This document shows positions 35,407 to 43,413 of a stretch of 64,000 nucleotides of DNA, in pieces. The position numbers were made by a program, and so were the translations under genes. The DNA is taken from the NCBI RefSeq assembly GCF_003344965.1, contig NZ_CP031194.1, positions 7,688,001 to 7,752,000 on the forward strand. Reading direction: 5' to 3'. The notes under the pieces were generated by a model. The model saw nothing but the letters and a program-made list of their open reading frames with translations, was not told the DNA's origin and did no database searches. How positions within the stretch are numbered: position 1 is the first letter of the stretch; each line of letters begins with the position of its first letter. The stretch is from Streptomyces paludis. GTDB taxonomy: Bacteria > Actinomycetota > Actinomycetes > Streptomycetales > Streptomycetaceae.

Positions 35407-35600
35407 GTAGTCAGGTCTCGGCATTCCGGACGTTTCTGCCCGGAAGGTCCGTCTCGTCACCAGAGCGTGAGGGCTTCGGCTTGAGTACGGTCTCTCGTTT
35501 CCGTCTGCCGCTGGTGCGGCAGGGTTGCGCCACCTGCCCGCCCCGCCTCCGCCTTGCGGCGTGGGCGGGTGGCGCGGGTCTTCTGGTCGGCTCCACGAGG
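35407..35600 (-). ncRNA. Probable omega RNA (TnpB guide RNA) at the element's tnpB end
   Basis: TnpB nucleases use an RNA made from the 3' end of tnpB and the element's end, with a guide taken from the flanking DNA. Here the TTCCGG/CCGGAA hairpin (35424-35445) lies between the tnpB stop (35457) and the border. The guide would be copied from 35406 downward, which is the lectin gene. The 5' boundary given is nominal. This is inference from the family; no promoter was identified. Confidence 0.4.
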
Positions 35601-36911
35601 TTTCGACACCGATTGGGTGTCCTGGTCTCCGGCCACTCCGGTACCAGTTGTTGCGGCTGCCGCGAGCGCGGCGAGGTTGAGTGCGGCGTTGTCGTCCCGG
35701 TCGATGACCAGGCCGCAGGCGTCGCACTGGTAGGTCCTCACGTGCAGCGGCAGTTTGGCTTTCACCGCGCCGCACCCGGAACAGGTCTTCGAGGAGGGGT
35801 ACCAGCGGTCCACCGTGATGGTGCGGGTGGCGTGGCGCCGGTGGGTCTTGTAGGTGAGCTGGCGGCGGATCTCCCCGAACCCGGCGTCGGCGATCCTTCG
35901 CGCGAGACGCCGGTTGCGGAGCATCCCGGCGACGTTGAGGTCTTCGACCACGACCGTGCCGTACTCGGCCGCCACGGCGGTGGTGAGCTTGTGCAGGGCG
36001 TCCGCGCGGAGGTTGGCCACCCGGTGATGCACCTTGTTGCGGGCGGCGTTGGCCTTCTCCCACCGCTTCGACGGCTTCTGCCCGGTCCGCTGGTCGGGGC
36101 CCTTGTGTCGGGAGACGACGCGGGAGGCGCGGCGCAGCTGCTTGCGTGCCCGGTCGTAGTGCCCGGGATTCGCGATGGCGCGGATCTCGCCGGTGCTGTC
36201 GGCCATGACCGCGAGGGTCTTCACCCCGAGGTCGATGCCGACCGCCACGTCCGGCCGCGCCACGCGTTCGAGGTCCCGCTTGACCTCGGCCTGGAACGAG
36301 ACGAACCAGCGTCCGCGCTCGTGCCGCACGGTCGCGGACAGGATCCGGGCCGTCCCGGCCTGGACGCGGGCGAGGACCTTCACCGTGGGCTCGTGGGTGC
36401 GGATCGTGCCCAGCCGGGGCAGGGTGACGTGACGGCCGTCAGCGTCCACGCGGATCACGCCGGTGGTGAACCGGCAGGCAAGGCGCGCCTTGCGCTTCGA
36501 CTTGAACCGCGGCGCGCCCATCCGCTTGCCGCGCCGTTTGCCGTTCTTGGACTTCGCGTAGTTGTCGAACGCGGCCGACGCGTTCGCCAGGCCGGTGGAG
36601 TACGCCTCCTTGGAGTTCTCCTCCCACCAGGCGGCGAACCTCGGATCGGTGTGCTTGGCCTCGTTGAACGCCTTCCGCAGCGCGGGCAGCGACCACGGCC
36701 GCCATTGCGTCAGCCCGGCCTCGCCGATGCCGTAGGACTCCTCCGCGCGGCGCTGCCACCAAGAGGCGGTCACCCAGCCGACGGCCCAGTTGTAGGCGGC
36801 ACGCGCCGCGCCGCAGTGCGAGCGCAGAGCCTGTGCCTGGGTGGCGTTCGGGTCCAGTGCGAAGCGGTACGCCTGCACCACGAACCCGGGCTGCGGCTGG
36901 AACCTCTTCAC
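35457..36911 (-). CDS. tnpB: TnpB-family RNA-guided nuclease
   Basis: This 484-residue protein has an N-terminal wedge/REC part ('AYRFALDPNATQAQALRSHCGAARAAYNWAV'), a split RuvC domain with Asp227 in 'GIDLGVKTLA', Glu323 in 'VVVEDLNVAGM' and Asp406 in 'DRDDNAALN', and a zinc ribbon 'CSGCGAVKAKLPLHVRTYQC DACG' (two CxxC) before the last motif. All three catalytic acids are present, so it should be active. The ~55-residue C-terminal tail is basic and probably overlaps the RNA-encoding region. GTG at 36911 overlaps the tnpA stop (GTGA). Confidence 0.92.
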   Translation of the reverse strand: MKRFQPQPGFVVQAYRFALDPNATQAQALRSHCGAARAAYNWAVGWVTASWWQRRAEESYGIGEAGLTQWRPWSLPALRKAFNEAKHTDPRFAAWWEENSKEAYSTGLANASAAFDNYAKSKNGKRRGKRMGAPRFKSKRKARLACRFTTGVIRVDADGRHVTLPRLGTIRTHEPTVKVLARVQAGTARILSATVRHERGRWFVSFQAEVKRDLERVARPDVAVGIDLGVKTLAVMADSTGEIRAIANPGHYDRARKQLRRASRVVSRHKGPDQRTGQKPSKRWEKANAARNKVHHRVANLRADALHKLTTAVAAEYGTVVVEDLNVAGMLRNRRLARRIADAGFGEIRRQLTYKTHRRHATRTITVDRWYPSSKTCSGCGAVKAKLPLHVRTYQCDACGLVIDRDDNAALNLAALAAAATTGTGVAGDQDTQSVSKPRGADQKTRATRPRRKAEAGRAGGATLPHQRQTETRDRTQAEALTLW

Positions 36912-37507
36912 TCGGCGGCCTCGCCGGTCGCTACGGCCACCGCGCGGGCGGCCCGGTTCTTCGCTGCCCGCCGCCCGTACAGGCGGGCGCACATGGAGGT
37001 GAGCACCTCGGTGATGTCGCGTACCAGGTCATCGGCGGTCTCGGTGGGGTCGAGGACGACCAGGCGCCGCCCGGACGCCGACAGCGCGGCCTCCAGGTGC
37101 TCGACGCCGAACCGGGCCAGCCGGTCGCGGTGCTCGACCACGATCACCGTCGTCTGCGGGTCGGACAGCAGCCGGTGCAGCTTGCGGCGCCGCCCGTTCA
37201 ACCCGGATCCCACCTCGGTGACGACCTCAGCGACGGCCAGGCCCAGCCCGTTCGCGCCGGACACGACCCGGGCGGCCTGCCGCTCAAGATCGGCTTTCCG
37301 GTCAACGGACGACACGCGGCAGTACGCCACCACACGCCCGGACAGCTGGACGGCGACCTCGTCGACCAACCACGTCCCGGACGGCGCCTGACGAACGGGG
37401 ACGGGCATCTTCCCGTCCTTCACCCACCGCCAGGCGGTCTGGTAGCTCACCCCCTGCTGACGGGCCCACTCCGAAAGCTTCACGAGACCAAGGTATGTGA
37501 GACACAC
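36908..37507 (-). CDS. tnpA: IS607-family serine recombinase transposase
   Basis: This 199-residue protein has a MerR-like N-terminal DNA-binding helix-turn-helix ('LSEWARQQGVSYQTAWRWVKDGKMP') followed by a serine-recombinase catalytic domain ('VVAYCRVSSVDRKADLERQAARV', 'VIVVEHRDRLARFGVEHLEAAL'). The nucleophile Ser lies in YCRVSS and the catalytic Arg residues in DRLARFG are present. Two GTG starts are possible (37507 and 37483); the second puts the helix-turn-helix at the exact N-terminus as in other IS607 TnpA proteins. Confidence 0.92.
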   Translation of the reverse strand: MCLTYLGLVKLSEWARQQGVSYQTAWRWVKDGKMPVPVRQAPSGTWLVDEVAVQLSGRVVAYCRVSSVDRKADLERQAARVVSGANGLGLAVAEVVTEVGSGLNGRRRKLHRLLSDPQTTVIVVEHRDRLARFGVEHLEAALSASGRRLVVLDPTETADDLVRDITEVLTSMCARLYGRRAAKNRAARAVAVATGEAAE

Positions 37508-37544
37508 GACTAGGGATGACTAGAAAATCTGTAGCAGCTTTCAC

Positions 37545-37603
37545 CCCCCAAGGGCCAGCACCGAAGCCCCCAGCGCGATCGCGGTGTTCCGTGTGTTGAA
37601 CAT
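37545..37603 (-). pseudogene. Ricin-type lectin gene, 5' part (signal-peptide start) cut off by IS607 element
   Basis: ATG at 37603, preceded by GAGAAGGGGA, encodes 'MFNTRNTAIALGASVLALGG' and then enters the insertion sequence, where TGA stops the frame at once. The peptide is the first two-thirds of a secretion signal. Continuing at 35404 it reads on as 'LGNGLMAPASQAAAGQTYS', giving a normal signal peptide with an Ala-x-Ala type site and the lectin domain. 59 + 439 bases make exactly 166 codons including the stop. Confidence 0.85.
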
Positions 37604-38074
37604 TGCGTTCCCCTTCTCGCAGCCCTTCCACGCCTCCCCGTGAAGGCACTCCCGGGCTGTGTGCGAAGACGGTAACCAGCCCCAACAGCAGCACGGAAGA
37701 GCTGTCGCCCTGATAGGTCAATTAGGGTTATTCGGGCCATTCATCTCGCGCTCCGAATGCGCCGTACGTTTCAGAATGGTCGCCCGTGCGTGCGATATCT
37801 CGTGAGTTCGTCTGGGGCGCCTTCCGCCATGGCGACGAGGAGAACTCGACACGGCTGGCCAGGCGGCGTCTTGGCGGACGAATGGGGAGCCGATGAATAT
37901 CTGCCTTCTCGCCCAGCACACCAACTGCTCCCGGATCGCACTCGGGCAGCCTGGCTGTCGCCCTGGCCGCGGCGGCCAGGCCCGCCGGCAGGCGATCACC
38001 ACCGCATGCCACCTCGCAGCCCTTGTCCGAACCGGAGCCCGCTTTGATCGGGGCATCCTGATCGAACGCCTCTA
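37604..38074. other. Intergenic stretch without a recognised gene
   Basis: About 470 bp between the lectin start and an IS5-type element. It should contain the lectin promoter near 37640-37720 on the minus strand, where A+T rises (TTAGGGTTATT at 37722-37732). A 60-codon plus-strand frame from ATG 37893 ('MNICLLAQHTNCSRIALGQPGC') runs into the element border and stops on the target TAG; I cannot assign it. No RNA gene seen. Confidence 0.4.
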
Positions 38075-39025
38075 GGTCCTGTCCGGCGGATCACTGGCGG
38101 AGCCAGAGCCGGATCGCGGCGGCGGTGACGGTGCCGTGGAAGACGTAGGCCCGTTTGTCGTAACGAGTGGCGACCGCGCGGGAGTTCTTGAGCCGGTTGA
38201 TGGTCCGCTCGACCTCGTTGCGGCGCCGGTAGCGGTCGCGGTCGAAGCCGGCGGGTCTGCCACCGCTGCTGCCTCTGCGTTGGCGGTTGGCCCGCTGGTC
38301 CTTCGGTTCCGGGATCGTGTGCCGGATGTGGCGTCTTCGCAGGTAGCGGCGGTTTCGGCGGGAGCTGTATGCCTTGTCGCCGCTGACGTGGTCGGGCCTG
38401 GTTCGGGGGCGTCCGCCCCGTGGCCGGGGGACCCGGATTCGGTCCAGGACCTCGACCATCTGCGGGGCGTCGCCCCACTGACCCGGCGTGAGCAGGAGGG
38501 CCATGGGGCGGCAACCGCCTTCGCCGGCGAGGTGGATCTTGCAGGTCAGGCCGCCCCGGGACCGTCCGAGTCCCTCGTCGGGGCGGTGGTGCCGGGGCGT
38601 CGTCCTTTTTTCGGGATCTGCGGACGGGCCTTGCGGGCGCCGGCCGCGTGCTGATGGGCCCGGCAGGACGTCGAGTCGATGCCGATCATCGACCAGTCGA
38701 TCCGCCCGGCCAGGTCGGCGTCGGCCTGGACCGCGTGCAGGATCCGGTCCCAGGTACCGTCCGCCGACCAGCGGCGATGCCGTTCATGGACGGTCTTCCA
38801 CGAGCCATAGCGTTCCGGCAGGTCACGCCACGGGACACCGGTCCGGACCCGGAAGAGGATCCCGTTGACCACGGTGCGGTGGTCGTTCCACCGGCCGCCC
38901 CGGCCACCCAGAGATGGCAGATGCGGCTCCAGCAACGACCACTCGCGGTTCATCAAATCCCCCCGACCCATACCCGAACCAACGAGCGACCGGTCAGAAG
39001 GTCACATGATCCGCCGGACAGGACC
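38075..39025 (-). mobile_element. IS5-family (IS427-group-like) insertion sequence, complete
   Basis: Perfect 19-bp terminal inverted repeats: GGTCCTGTCCGGCGGATCA at 38075-38093 and its complement at 39007-39025. They are flanked by TA on both sides (38073-38074, 39026-39027) as the target duplication; with the neighbouring C and G the target was CTAG. The length of 951 bp and the two-frame transposase on the minus strand match the IS5 family group that makes its transposase by a programmed frameshift. The perfect ends suggest a recent insertion. Confidence 0.92.
38091..38971 (-). CDS. IS5-family transposase made by frameshift of two overlapping frames
   Basis: The first frame (38971 to 38546) encodes 'MNREWSLLEPHLPSLGGRGGRWNDHRTVVNGILFRVRTGVPWRDLP...GIDSTSCRAHQHAAGARKARPQIPKKGRRPG'. 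The second, ending at 38091, continues 'DEGLGRSRGGLTCKIHLAGEGGCRPMALLLTPGQWGDAPQ...GDKAYSSRRNRRYLRR...RRNEVERTINRLK', with the DDE residues (ID of the first frame, D in GDKAY, E in NEVER). The switch lies at about 38575-38605, in 'KKGRRPG', with A/G-rich slippery sequence as usual for this group. ATG at 38971 or 38953 are both possible starts. Confidence 0.88.
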
Positions 39026-39111
39026 TAGGCCCGGGAGACATGAACACCACCACTTGCCGCTGGTCGAAAAAGGCGTGGCGGGCCCACCCATCCCATGGTG
39101 AAGATCGCGGC

Positions 39112-39672
39112 ATGGCTAACTTCCTGGAGAGCGACCGGCTCGTCCTGCGCGCGTTCACGGCGGCTGACACCGACCGACTGCTGGCCCTGGACAACGACCA
39201 TCAGGTCATGCGTTTCATCAACGGTGGCCGTCCCACCAGCCGCCAGACAATCCAGACGCGGACTCTGCCCCGGCTCCTGCATGTGTACCCGTGCTGGCAG
39301 ACCCACGGCTACTGGGCTGCGCAGGAGAGGACCGCCGGCAGCTTCCTGGGCTGGTTCGAGTTCCGGCCGCTGGCGGAGCACAGTGCCGCGGTGGTCGAAC
39401 TCGGCTACCGGTTGAACCGGGCGGCGTGGGGACGCGGTTACGCGACCGAGGGATCCCGGGCCCTGATCCGCAAGGGGTTCACGGATCTCAAGGTCGGGCG
39501 GGTCACGGCGAACACGATGGCTGTCAACACGCGTTCCCGTCGCGTCATGGAGAAGTCGGGCCTGTCCTTCGTCCGGAACTTCACCGGGGACTGGCCGGAG
39601 GCGATTGAGGGCTCCGCGTACGGCGAAGTCGAGTACGAACTCACCCGGACCGAGTGGGAACAGTCTCGATAG
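39112..39672 (+). CDS. GNAT-family N-acetyltransferase (RimJ/RimL-like)
   Basis: This 186-residue protein reads 'LESDRLVLRAFTAADTDRLLALDNDHQVMRFINGG', 'GYWAAQERTAGSFLGWFEFRPLA', 'AVVELGYRLNRAAWGRGYATEGSRALIRKGFTDLKVGRVTANTMAVNTRSRRVMEKSGLSF'. This is the acetyl-CoA binding GNAT fold of the protein/antibiotic N-acetyltransferase group. ATG at 39112 is chosen because homology begins there, although the ribosome site is weak. It lies 86 bp from the IS5 border. The acceptor is unknown. Confidence 0.9.
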   Translation: MANFLESDRLVLRAFTAADTDRLLALDNDHQVMRFINGGRPTSRQTIQTRTLPRLLHVYPCWQTHGYWAAQERTAGSFLGWFEFRPLAEHSAAVVELGYRLNRAAWGRGYATEGSRALIRKGFTDLKVGRVTANTMAVNTRSRRVMEKSGLSFVRNFTGDWPEAIEGSAYGEVEYELTRTEWEQSR

Positions 39673-40280
39673 ACCAGCCCTCTACCGCCCGGTACTCGGC
39701 CGGGTGAAGACACTAGAGTGGTGCAACCCTGCCACGGCGGCCGTGCGTGGTGCGTAAACCCGATCAACGAGATACATGTCAGCCGGCCGGCCAGCCCTGC
39801 TCGTGGTCGGCGTCGCGGCCACTGACGATGCCGCTTGGGAGCGTGAGGCGCCGGATCGCTGTGGTCGAGGACGATTGTGACCGCGCCGGTACTGGCCTGA
39901 GAACCTGGGCCGCTACAGCTTCACCGCCGGCGTCTCGGCCGCCGGCGCTTTGCGCCTGCTGCGCGATCCGGAGGCACCGCAACTCGACGACGACGAGGAC
40001 GGCACCGGTTGGCGCAGCACGGGCCCTCCGGTGCTTCGGGTCGGGCGGTTTGAGCGTGGTGAGCCGACCCGGCTCCGCCTCCTTCCCCTCGGTGCGACCG
40101 GTCCCCAGACGAACTGCTGGGATGGGGCGGCTGGGTCAAAGTCCCGGAACGTGACGGCGAACGGGCCGGTGGAAACCCTTTCGCGGTTGCGCACTTGACG
40201 GTACGAGGTGATTGCCCCTCGGACCGTACCGCCGAGCGACGGCTGAGCCGGGTCTTGGCCTGTTCGGGCGGGCGGGCGCC
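39673..40280. other. Non-coding or degenerate stretch between GNAT and MerR genes
   Basis: About 600 bp. A frame around 39890-40190 (plus) reads 'NLGRYSFTAGVSAAGALRLLRDPEAPQLDDDEDGTGWRSTGPPVLRVGRF', which has protein-like composition but no usable start and no family I recognise, so it may be a gene remnant. The rest shows no ORF with convincing codon bias and no RNA gene. Confidence 0.35.
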
Positions 40281-40673
40281 TCAGGTGCCCGTTGGAGTGT
40301 GTCCGACCCGGGTGGCGCGGAGTTGTCGCAGATGCTGCTGTACGGCGTTCCGGCTGAAGCTCAGGCACTTGACCTGGCTGTCGAGCCGGGCGAATTCGGC
40401 GGCGAACAGTGCGACCAGGTCGTCGCCTCCGTCGTCTGTCTCGTCCCTGTCCATCGGGTTCAGTTGTTTGTCGCGAAGCAGCGGCAGGATCAGTCTGGTC
40501 GGCAGTCCTGATCTGACCAGGCTGCTCACCAGCGTTGCCTGTTCGACGTCCGCCTCCTGGTAGTGCCGGTAGCCGCTCGGTGCGCGCTGCGGTGTCAGCA
40601 GCCCCCGCTCCTCGTAGTACCGCAGCATCCGGATCGGAATCCCGGTACGTCTGGACAGCTCGCCGATCCGCAT
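40281..40673 (-). CDS. MerR-family transcriptional regulator
   Basis: This 130-residue protein begins 'MRIGELSRRTGIPIRMLRYYEERGLLTPQRAPSGYRHYQEADVEQA', the MerR winged helix, followed by a coiled-coil dimer helix ('DGGDDLVALFAAEFARLDSQVKCLSFSRNAVQQHLRQL') and a short tail without the Cys ligands of metal sensors. It is divergent from an MFS exporter, typical of multidrug-responsive MerR regulators that twist a promoter with an over-long spacer. ATG at 40673 has AAGGAGCGG upstream. Confidence 0.92.
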   Translation of the reverse strand: MRIGELSRRTGIPIRMLRYYEERGLLTPQRAPSGYRHYQEADVEQATLVSSLVRSGLPTRLILPLLRDKQLNPMDRDETDDGGDDLVALFAAEFARLDSQVKCLSFSRNAVQQHLRQLRATRVGHTPTGT

Positions 40674-40683
40674 GAACCGCTCC

Positions 40684-40715
40684 TTGACTCTCACATGAAT
40701 GTGAGACTTTACGGT
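40684..40715 (+). promoter_or_regulatory. MerR-type promoter/operator for the MFS gene
   Basis: TTGACT (40684-40689) and a TTACGG/TACGGT hexamer (40709-40715) are 19-20 bp apart. Between them lies the perfect dyad CTCACAT-GA-ATGTGAG (40690-40705). An over-long spacer with a centred dyad is the recognised layout of MerR-activated promoters. The -10 runs to within 8 bp of the MFS ATG (40723), so the transcript would have almost no leader. Confidence 0.7.
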
Positions 40716-40722
40716 ACTGGCC

Positions 40723-42021
40723 ATGACCCCTCAACCCTCCGGGCCCACAGGAGAAGTGCTGCCCCGGCTGCCCTGGCGCGCGCTACTTCTCCTCTCCGGC
40801 GCGGCCTTCGCCACCGTCACCACCGAACTGCTGCCCGCGAGCCTGCTGCTGCAGCTCAGCGACGGCCTCGACATCACGCCCGCGGCCGCCGGCGGACTGG
40901 TCGGCGCCTGGGCACTGACGATCGCCGTCGTCAGCGTCCCGCTGACGCGGCTGACCGCATGGGTACCGCGCCGGCGGCTCTTCCTTGTCATCCTGCTGCT
41001 GCTCGCCCTGACGACCACCGGCACCGCGCTCGCCCCCTCGTACGGATGGGCACTCGCCAGCAGGATCACCGCCGCCGCAGCGCACGGCCTCTTCTGGTCC
41101 CTGCTCGTGCCGACGGTGGCCACGCTCGTCCCGCCGGCGCGGATCGGCCGGGCGGTCTCGGTAGTACTGGCCGGGCCCGCAATGGCCAGCATCCTCGGCA
41201 TACCGCTCGGCGCCACCGTCGGCGCCGCGCTCGGCTGGCGGGTCTCCTTCGCCACGCTGGCGGCGCTGCTCGCCCTGGCCGCCCTGGGCATCCGTACCCT
41301 GCCGCTGTCGGACGCGCCCCCGCAGGCAGTACGACAGGAAGGCCGCGACCCGGCGCTGTGGACCGTGCTCGGCGTCGCGCTGGCTGGAGGCCTCGTTATC
41401 ACGGGCCACTTCCTGCTCTATACCTACATCGCGCCGCTGCTCCGACAGTTCGGCGGGTACGACAACGCCACCAGCGGCATACTGCTGTTCGTCTTCGGGG
41501 CTGCCGGGGTGCTCGGCACCCTCGGGGCCGGATCGCTCTCCGACCGGTTTCCACGGCAGGCGCTCGGCTGGGTCAGTGCAGCCTTCGCCGGTAGCGCAGC
41601 CTCACTGCTACTACTCGATCTCCATCTCGCCGTGGCAGTCGTGCTGATCGCCGGCTGGGGTGTACTCATCGGGTTGCTGCCGCCGGTCTTCCAGATGCAC
41701 TTGCTGCGGATCGCCTCCCCCGGCCGGGAGGCCACCTCTGGAGCGATCGGCATCACCGTGCTCAACCTAGGAATCGCCACCGGGGCGACGCTCGGCGGGG
41801 CGGTAATCGACAACTGGCAGGCCGGTGCCCTGCCCGCCGTCGCGGCCATTGTGATCGCCATCGCCACCGTCGGGCTGATGGTCAACGGTCTCCGGGGCCA
41901 GAGCACCGCCGGTAGTGCCGGAGCCGAACACACCGCCGATGCTGTCCCGGACGGTAACGACCCCCGATGCACAGCGGCCCCGGATCGCAGCGCCGCCGAA
42001 GCCGGCGAGTTACGCCCGTGA
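40723..42021 (+). CDS. MFS transporter (DHA1-type efflux)
   Basis: This 432-residue protein has 12 predicted membrane helices. It opens with 'RALLLLSGAAFATVTTELLPASLLLQLSDGLDITPAAAGGLVGAWALTIAVVSVPLTRL', has the motif-A-like loop 'LTAWVPRRRLFL' and 'GSLSDRFPRQALGW' for the second half. This matches the arabinose/drug exporter branch of DHA1. The ATG lies next to the MerR-type promoter, so expression is probably induced by its substrate through the divergent regulator. A ~45-residue polar tail ends the protein. Confidence 0.92.
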   Translation: MTPQPSGPTGEVLPRLPWRALLLLSGAAFATVTTELLPASLLLQLSDGLDITPAAAGGLVGAWALTIAVVSVPLTRLTAWVPRRRLFLVILLLLALTTTGTALAPSYGWALASRITAAAAHGLFWSLLVPTVATLVPPARIGRAVSVVLAGPAMASILGIPLGATVGAALGWRVSFATLAALLALAALGIRTLPLSDAPPQAVRQEGRDPALWTVLGVALAGGLVITGHFLLYTYIAPLLRQFGGYDNATSGILLFVFGAAGVLGTLGAGSLSDRFPRQALGWVSAAFAGSAASLLLLDLHLAVAVVLIAGWGVLIGLLPPVFQMHLLRIASPGREATSGAIGITVLNLGIATGATLGGAVIDNWQAGALPAVAAIVIAIATVGLMVNGLRGQSTAGSAGAEHTADAVPDGNDPRCTAAPDRSAAEAGELRP

Positions 42022-42143
42022 CGGGCGCCGTACTTTCCGTCGTGGCTGCCCTGCCTCTCAGGGCAGCCACGGTTCGTCAGTACAGGCTCAAGCGCAGGTG
42101 GGGGAACGTTGCGCAAGCAGGGTCGTATTCGGCGGCAGGCCAG

Positions 42144-42530
42144 ATGACCGGATACCTCTACCAGTGTGAACTGGCCCTGCTGGAAATCGCCCGGCGCAGC
42201 TGGGACGACATCACGGTCGAAGTCCGTATGGAAGTCCTCGATGAAGTCCGCCGCTACGTGAGCTGGTACCGGCACATCACCCTCGCTGCCATGCTCGCGC
42301 GCGCTTTCCTGGCGGCCACGGCACACCGGGTCAGGGAAAAGGAAGCGGAACCGGTGAGACTGCCGGGGCCGTCGAGCTCTCCGTGGCGGAGGTTCGGCGA
42401 TCCTGGCAGCTTGTCGGCCCCCAACCCCCGCACCGGCGCGGACGTCGAGGCCGACATCACGCGCTGAGCTGGTCTGGCGCCGACGACGCCAAGCAGTCGC
42501 GCGTCGCTGTCATTACGTGCGGCGTTGTCG
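42144..42530 (+). pseudogene. Chimeric remnant: unknown N-terminus joined to IS701-type transposase C-terminus
   Basis: From ATG 42144 the frame reads 'MTGYLYQCELALLEIARRSWDDITVEVRMEVLDEV', resembling the start of a dsDNA-nuclease-like protein, then abruptly 'RRYVSWYRHITLAAMLARAFLAATAHRVREKE', the C-terminal helix of IS701-type transposases. A frameshift near 42380 moves the remaining transposase homology ('VAEVRRSW...HHALSWS') to another frame. The junction is at about 42248. It is debris of an insertion plus deletion; no function expected. Confidence 0.5.
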
Positions 42531-42640
42531 CACGATCGAGGGACGGCCTCCGTGAAACCATCCCTGACCGCTCAACGTCCCGCTAAAATCCGGCCGCCGA
42601 GCCAAACCCGCAGGTCAGACAGTAAAATCCTGCTGGAGTA
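42531..42640. other. Short spacer 3' of the ricin lectin gene
   Basis: Holds nothing recognisable; A+T rises around 42586-42645 (CTAAAATCC, AGTAAAATCC), where transcription from the minus-strand lectin gene probably ends. No clear hairpin was found. Confidence 0.3.
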
Positions 42641-43150
42641 CTATGCGGCTTTTACCTGCCAGAACTGGCTGCTTTGGTTCTTGCACGTGTCCTGGAGCAC
42701 CGTGCGCCGCTTGCCGTCGGGGATACCCGCGTCCGTAAGGCACTTACCGCTGTGGGCATTCTGGATCTGGACCTTTCCATCCGCGACGCTGTTGAAGAAC
42801 CATGTCTGGTTCGGTGCGCCGGTGCAGGACCAGATCTGGACGGCTCCGCCGTTGTAGAGCGCGCCGTCCTTGAGGTCCAGACACTTGTCCGGGGCGTTGG
42901 CGGAGAAGAAGCTCATCCCGGAGGAGCTGTCCGTCCGGCCGAAGACCTGGTGCTTGCCGGACTTGCACTCGTACTGCTGGACGACTGCGCCGTCCGCACG
43001 GGACTCGTCGAAAACATCAAGGCACTTCTGGGTGGACGAGTTGACGAACCGGTAGTGAGCCGGTGCGGCTGCCGCCAACGTGGCGCCGGCCAGGGAGGTG
43101 GTGGCCATGACCGCGGACATGGCCACCACCGCATGACGAAATACTCGCAT
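42641..43150 (-). CDS. Secreted ricin-type beta-trefoil lectin domain protein
   Basis: This 169-residue protein has a signal peptide ('MRVFRHAVVAMSAVMATTSLAGATLAAAAPA') and one ricin-like trefoil with the three-fold pattern 'KCLDVFDES...', 'KCLDLKDGALYNGGAVQIWSCTGAPNQTW' and 'KCLTDAG...QSSQFWQV', retaining the CLD and QxW elements that bind galactose-type sugars. ATG 43150 is preferred to 43162 for the normal signal length. No enzyme domain is attached, so it is a stand-alone sugar-binding protein. It is a distant counterpart of the lectin split by the IS607 element. Confidence 0.9.
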   Translation of the reverse strand: MRVFRHAVVAMSAVMATTSLAGATLAAAAPAHYRFVNSSTQKCLDVFDESRADGAVVQQYECKSGKHQVFGRTDSSSGMSFFSANAPDKCLDLKDGALYNGGAVQIWSCTGAPNQTWFFNSVADGKVQIQNAHSGKCLTDAGIPDGKRRTVLQDTCKNQSSQFWQVKAA

Positions 43151-43413
43151 CTCGGACTCCAAGTCTCCAAACGGAACTTACGTCCGTGAACACGCCGGTA
43201 TCGTCCGGTCAGTTGCGAAAGGGCCTCACATTCACTCGTACGGGCTGATCCCAGGCGACGCGGAGGCCGGGGTGAAACTGTCTGCCTTCGGTGTCCGCCG
43301 GTCAGTGGCCGGAGCGGACCGTACGCCACTGCTGGCCGCTTCGGCTGATCAGCCCGCGCCCGCTCAGACAAGCGGTGTCCTCGACAAGGGGAAAGCCCCG
43401 CACATGTGGTGGA
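43151..43413. other. Intergenic stretch
   Basis: 263 bp containing the lectin promoter on the minus strand and the 3' side of the truncated propeller gene. I see no further gene or clear terminator. Confidence 0.3.

Larger units (their letters stand above)
35407..37544 (-). mobile_element. IS607-family insertion sequence (serine recombinase TnpA plus TnpB)
   Basis: The borders come from rebuilding the interrupted lectin gene: only one GG core is left over and there is no target duplication, as known for IS607-type serine transposases that recombine at a GG-like dinucleotide. The 2138-bp element holds tnpA then tnpB on the minus strand. The left (tnpA) end has two GACTA repeats 10 bp apart (37508-37512, 37518-37522, plus-strand reading) and the other end carries the same motif inverted (TAGTC at 35408-35412), likely TnpA contacts. 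A 6-bp stem with a 10-base loop (35424-35445) lies just past the tnpB stop. Confidence 0.88.

Noticed and set aside
37718..38056. A 112-residue minus-strand frame 3' of the IS5 element
   Set aside because: No similarity, no ribosome site, and composition typical of antisense shadow; not listed as a gene.
39922..40734. A 273-residue minus-strand frame over the MerR gene
   Set aside because: Shadow of the MerR frame, which has clear winged-helix motifs in a different frame.
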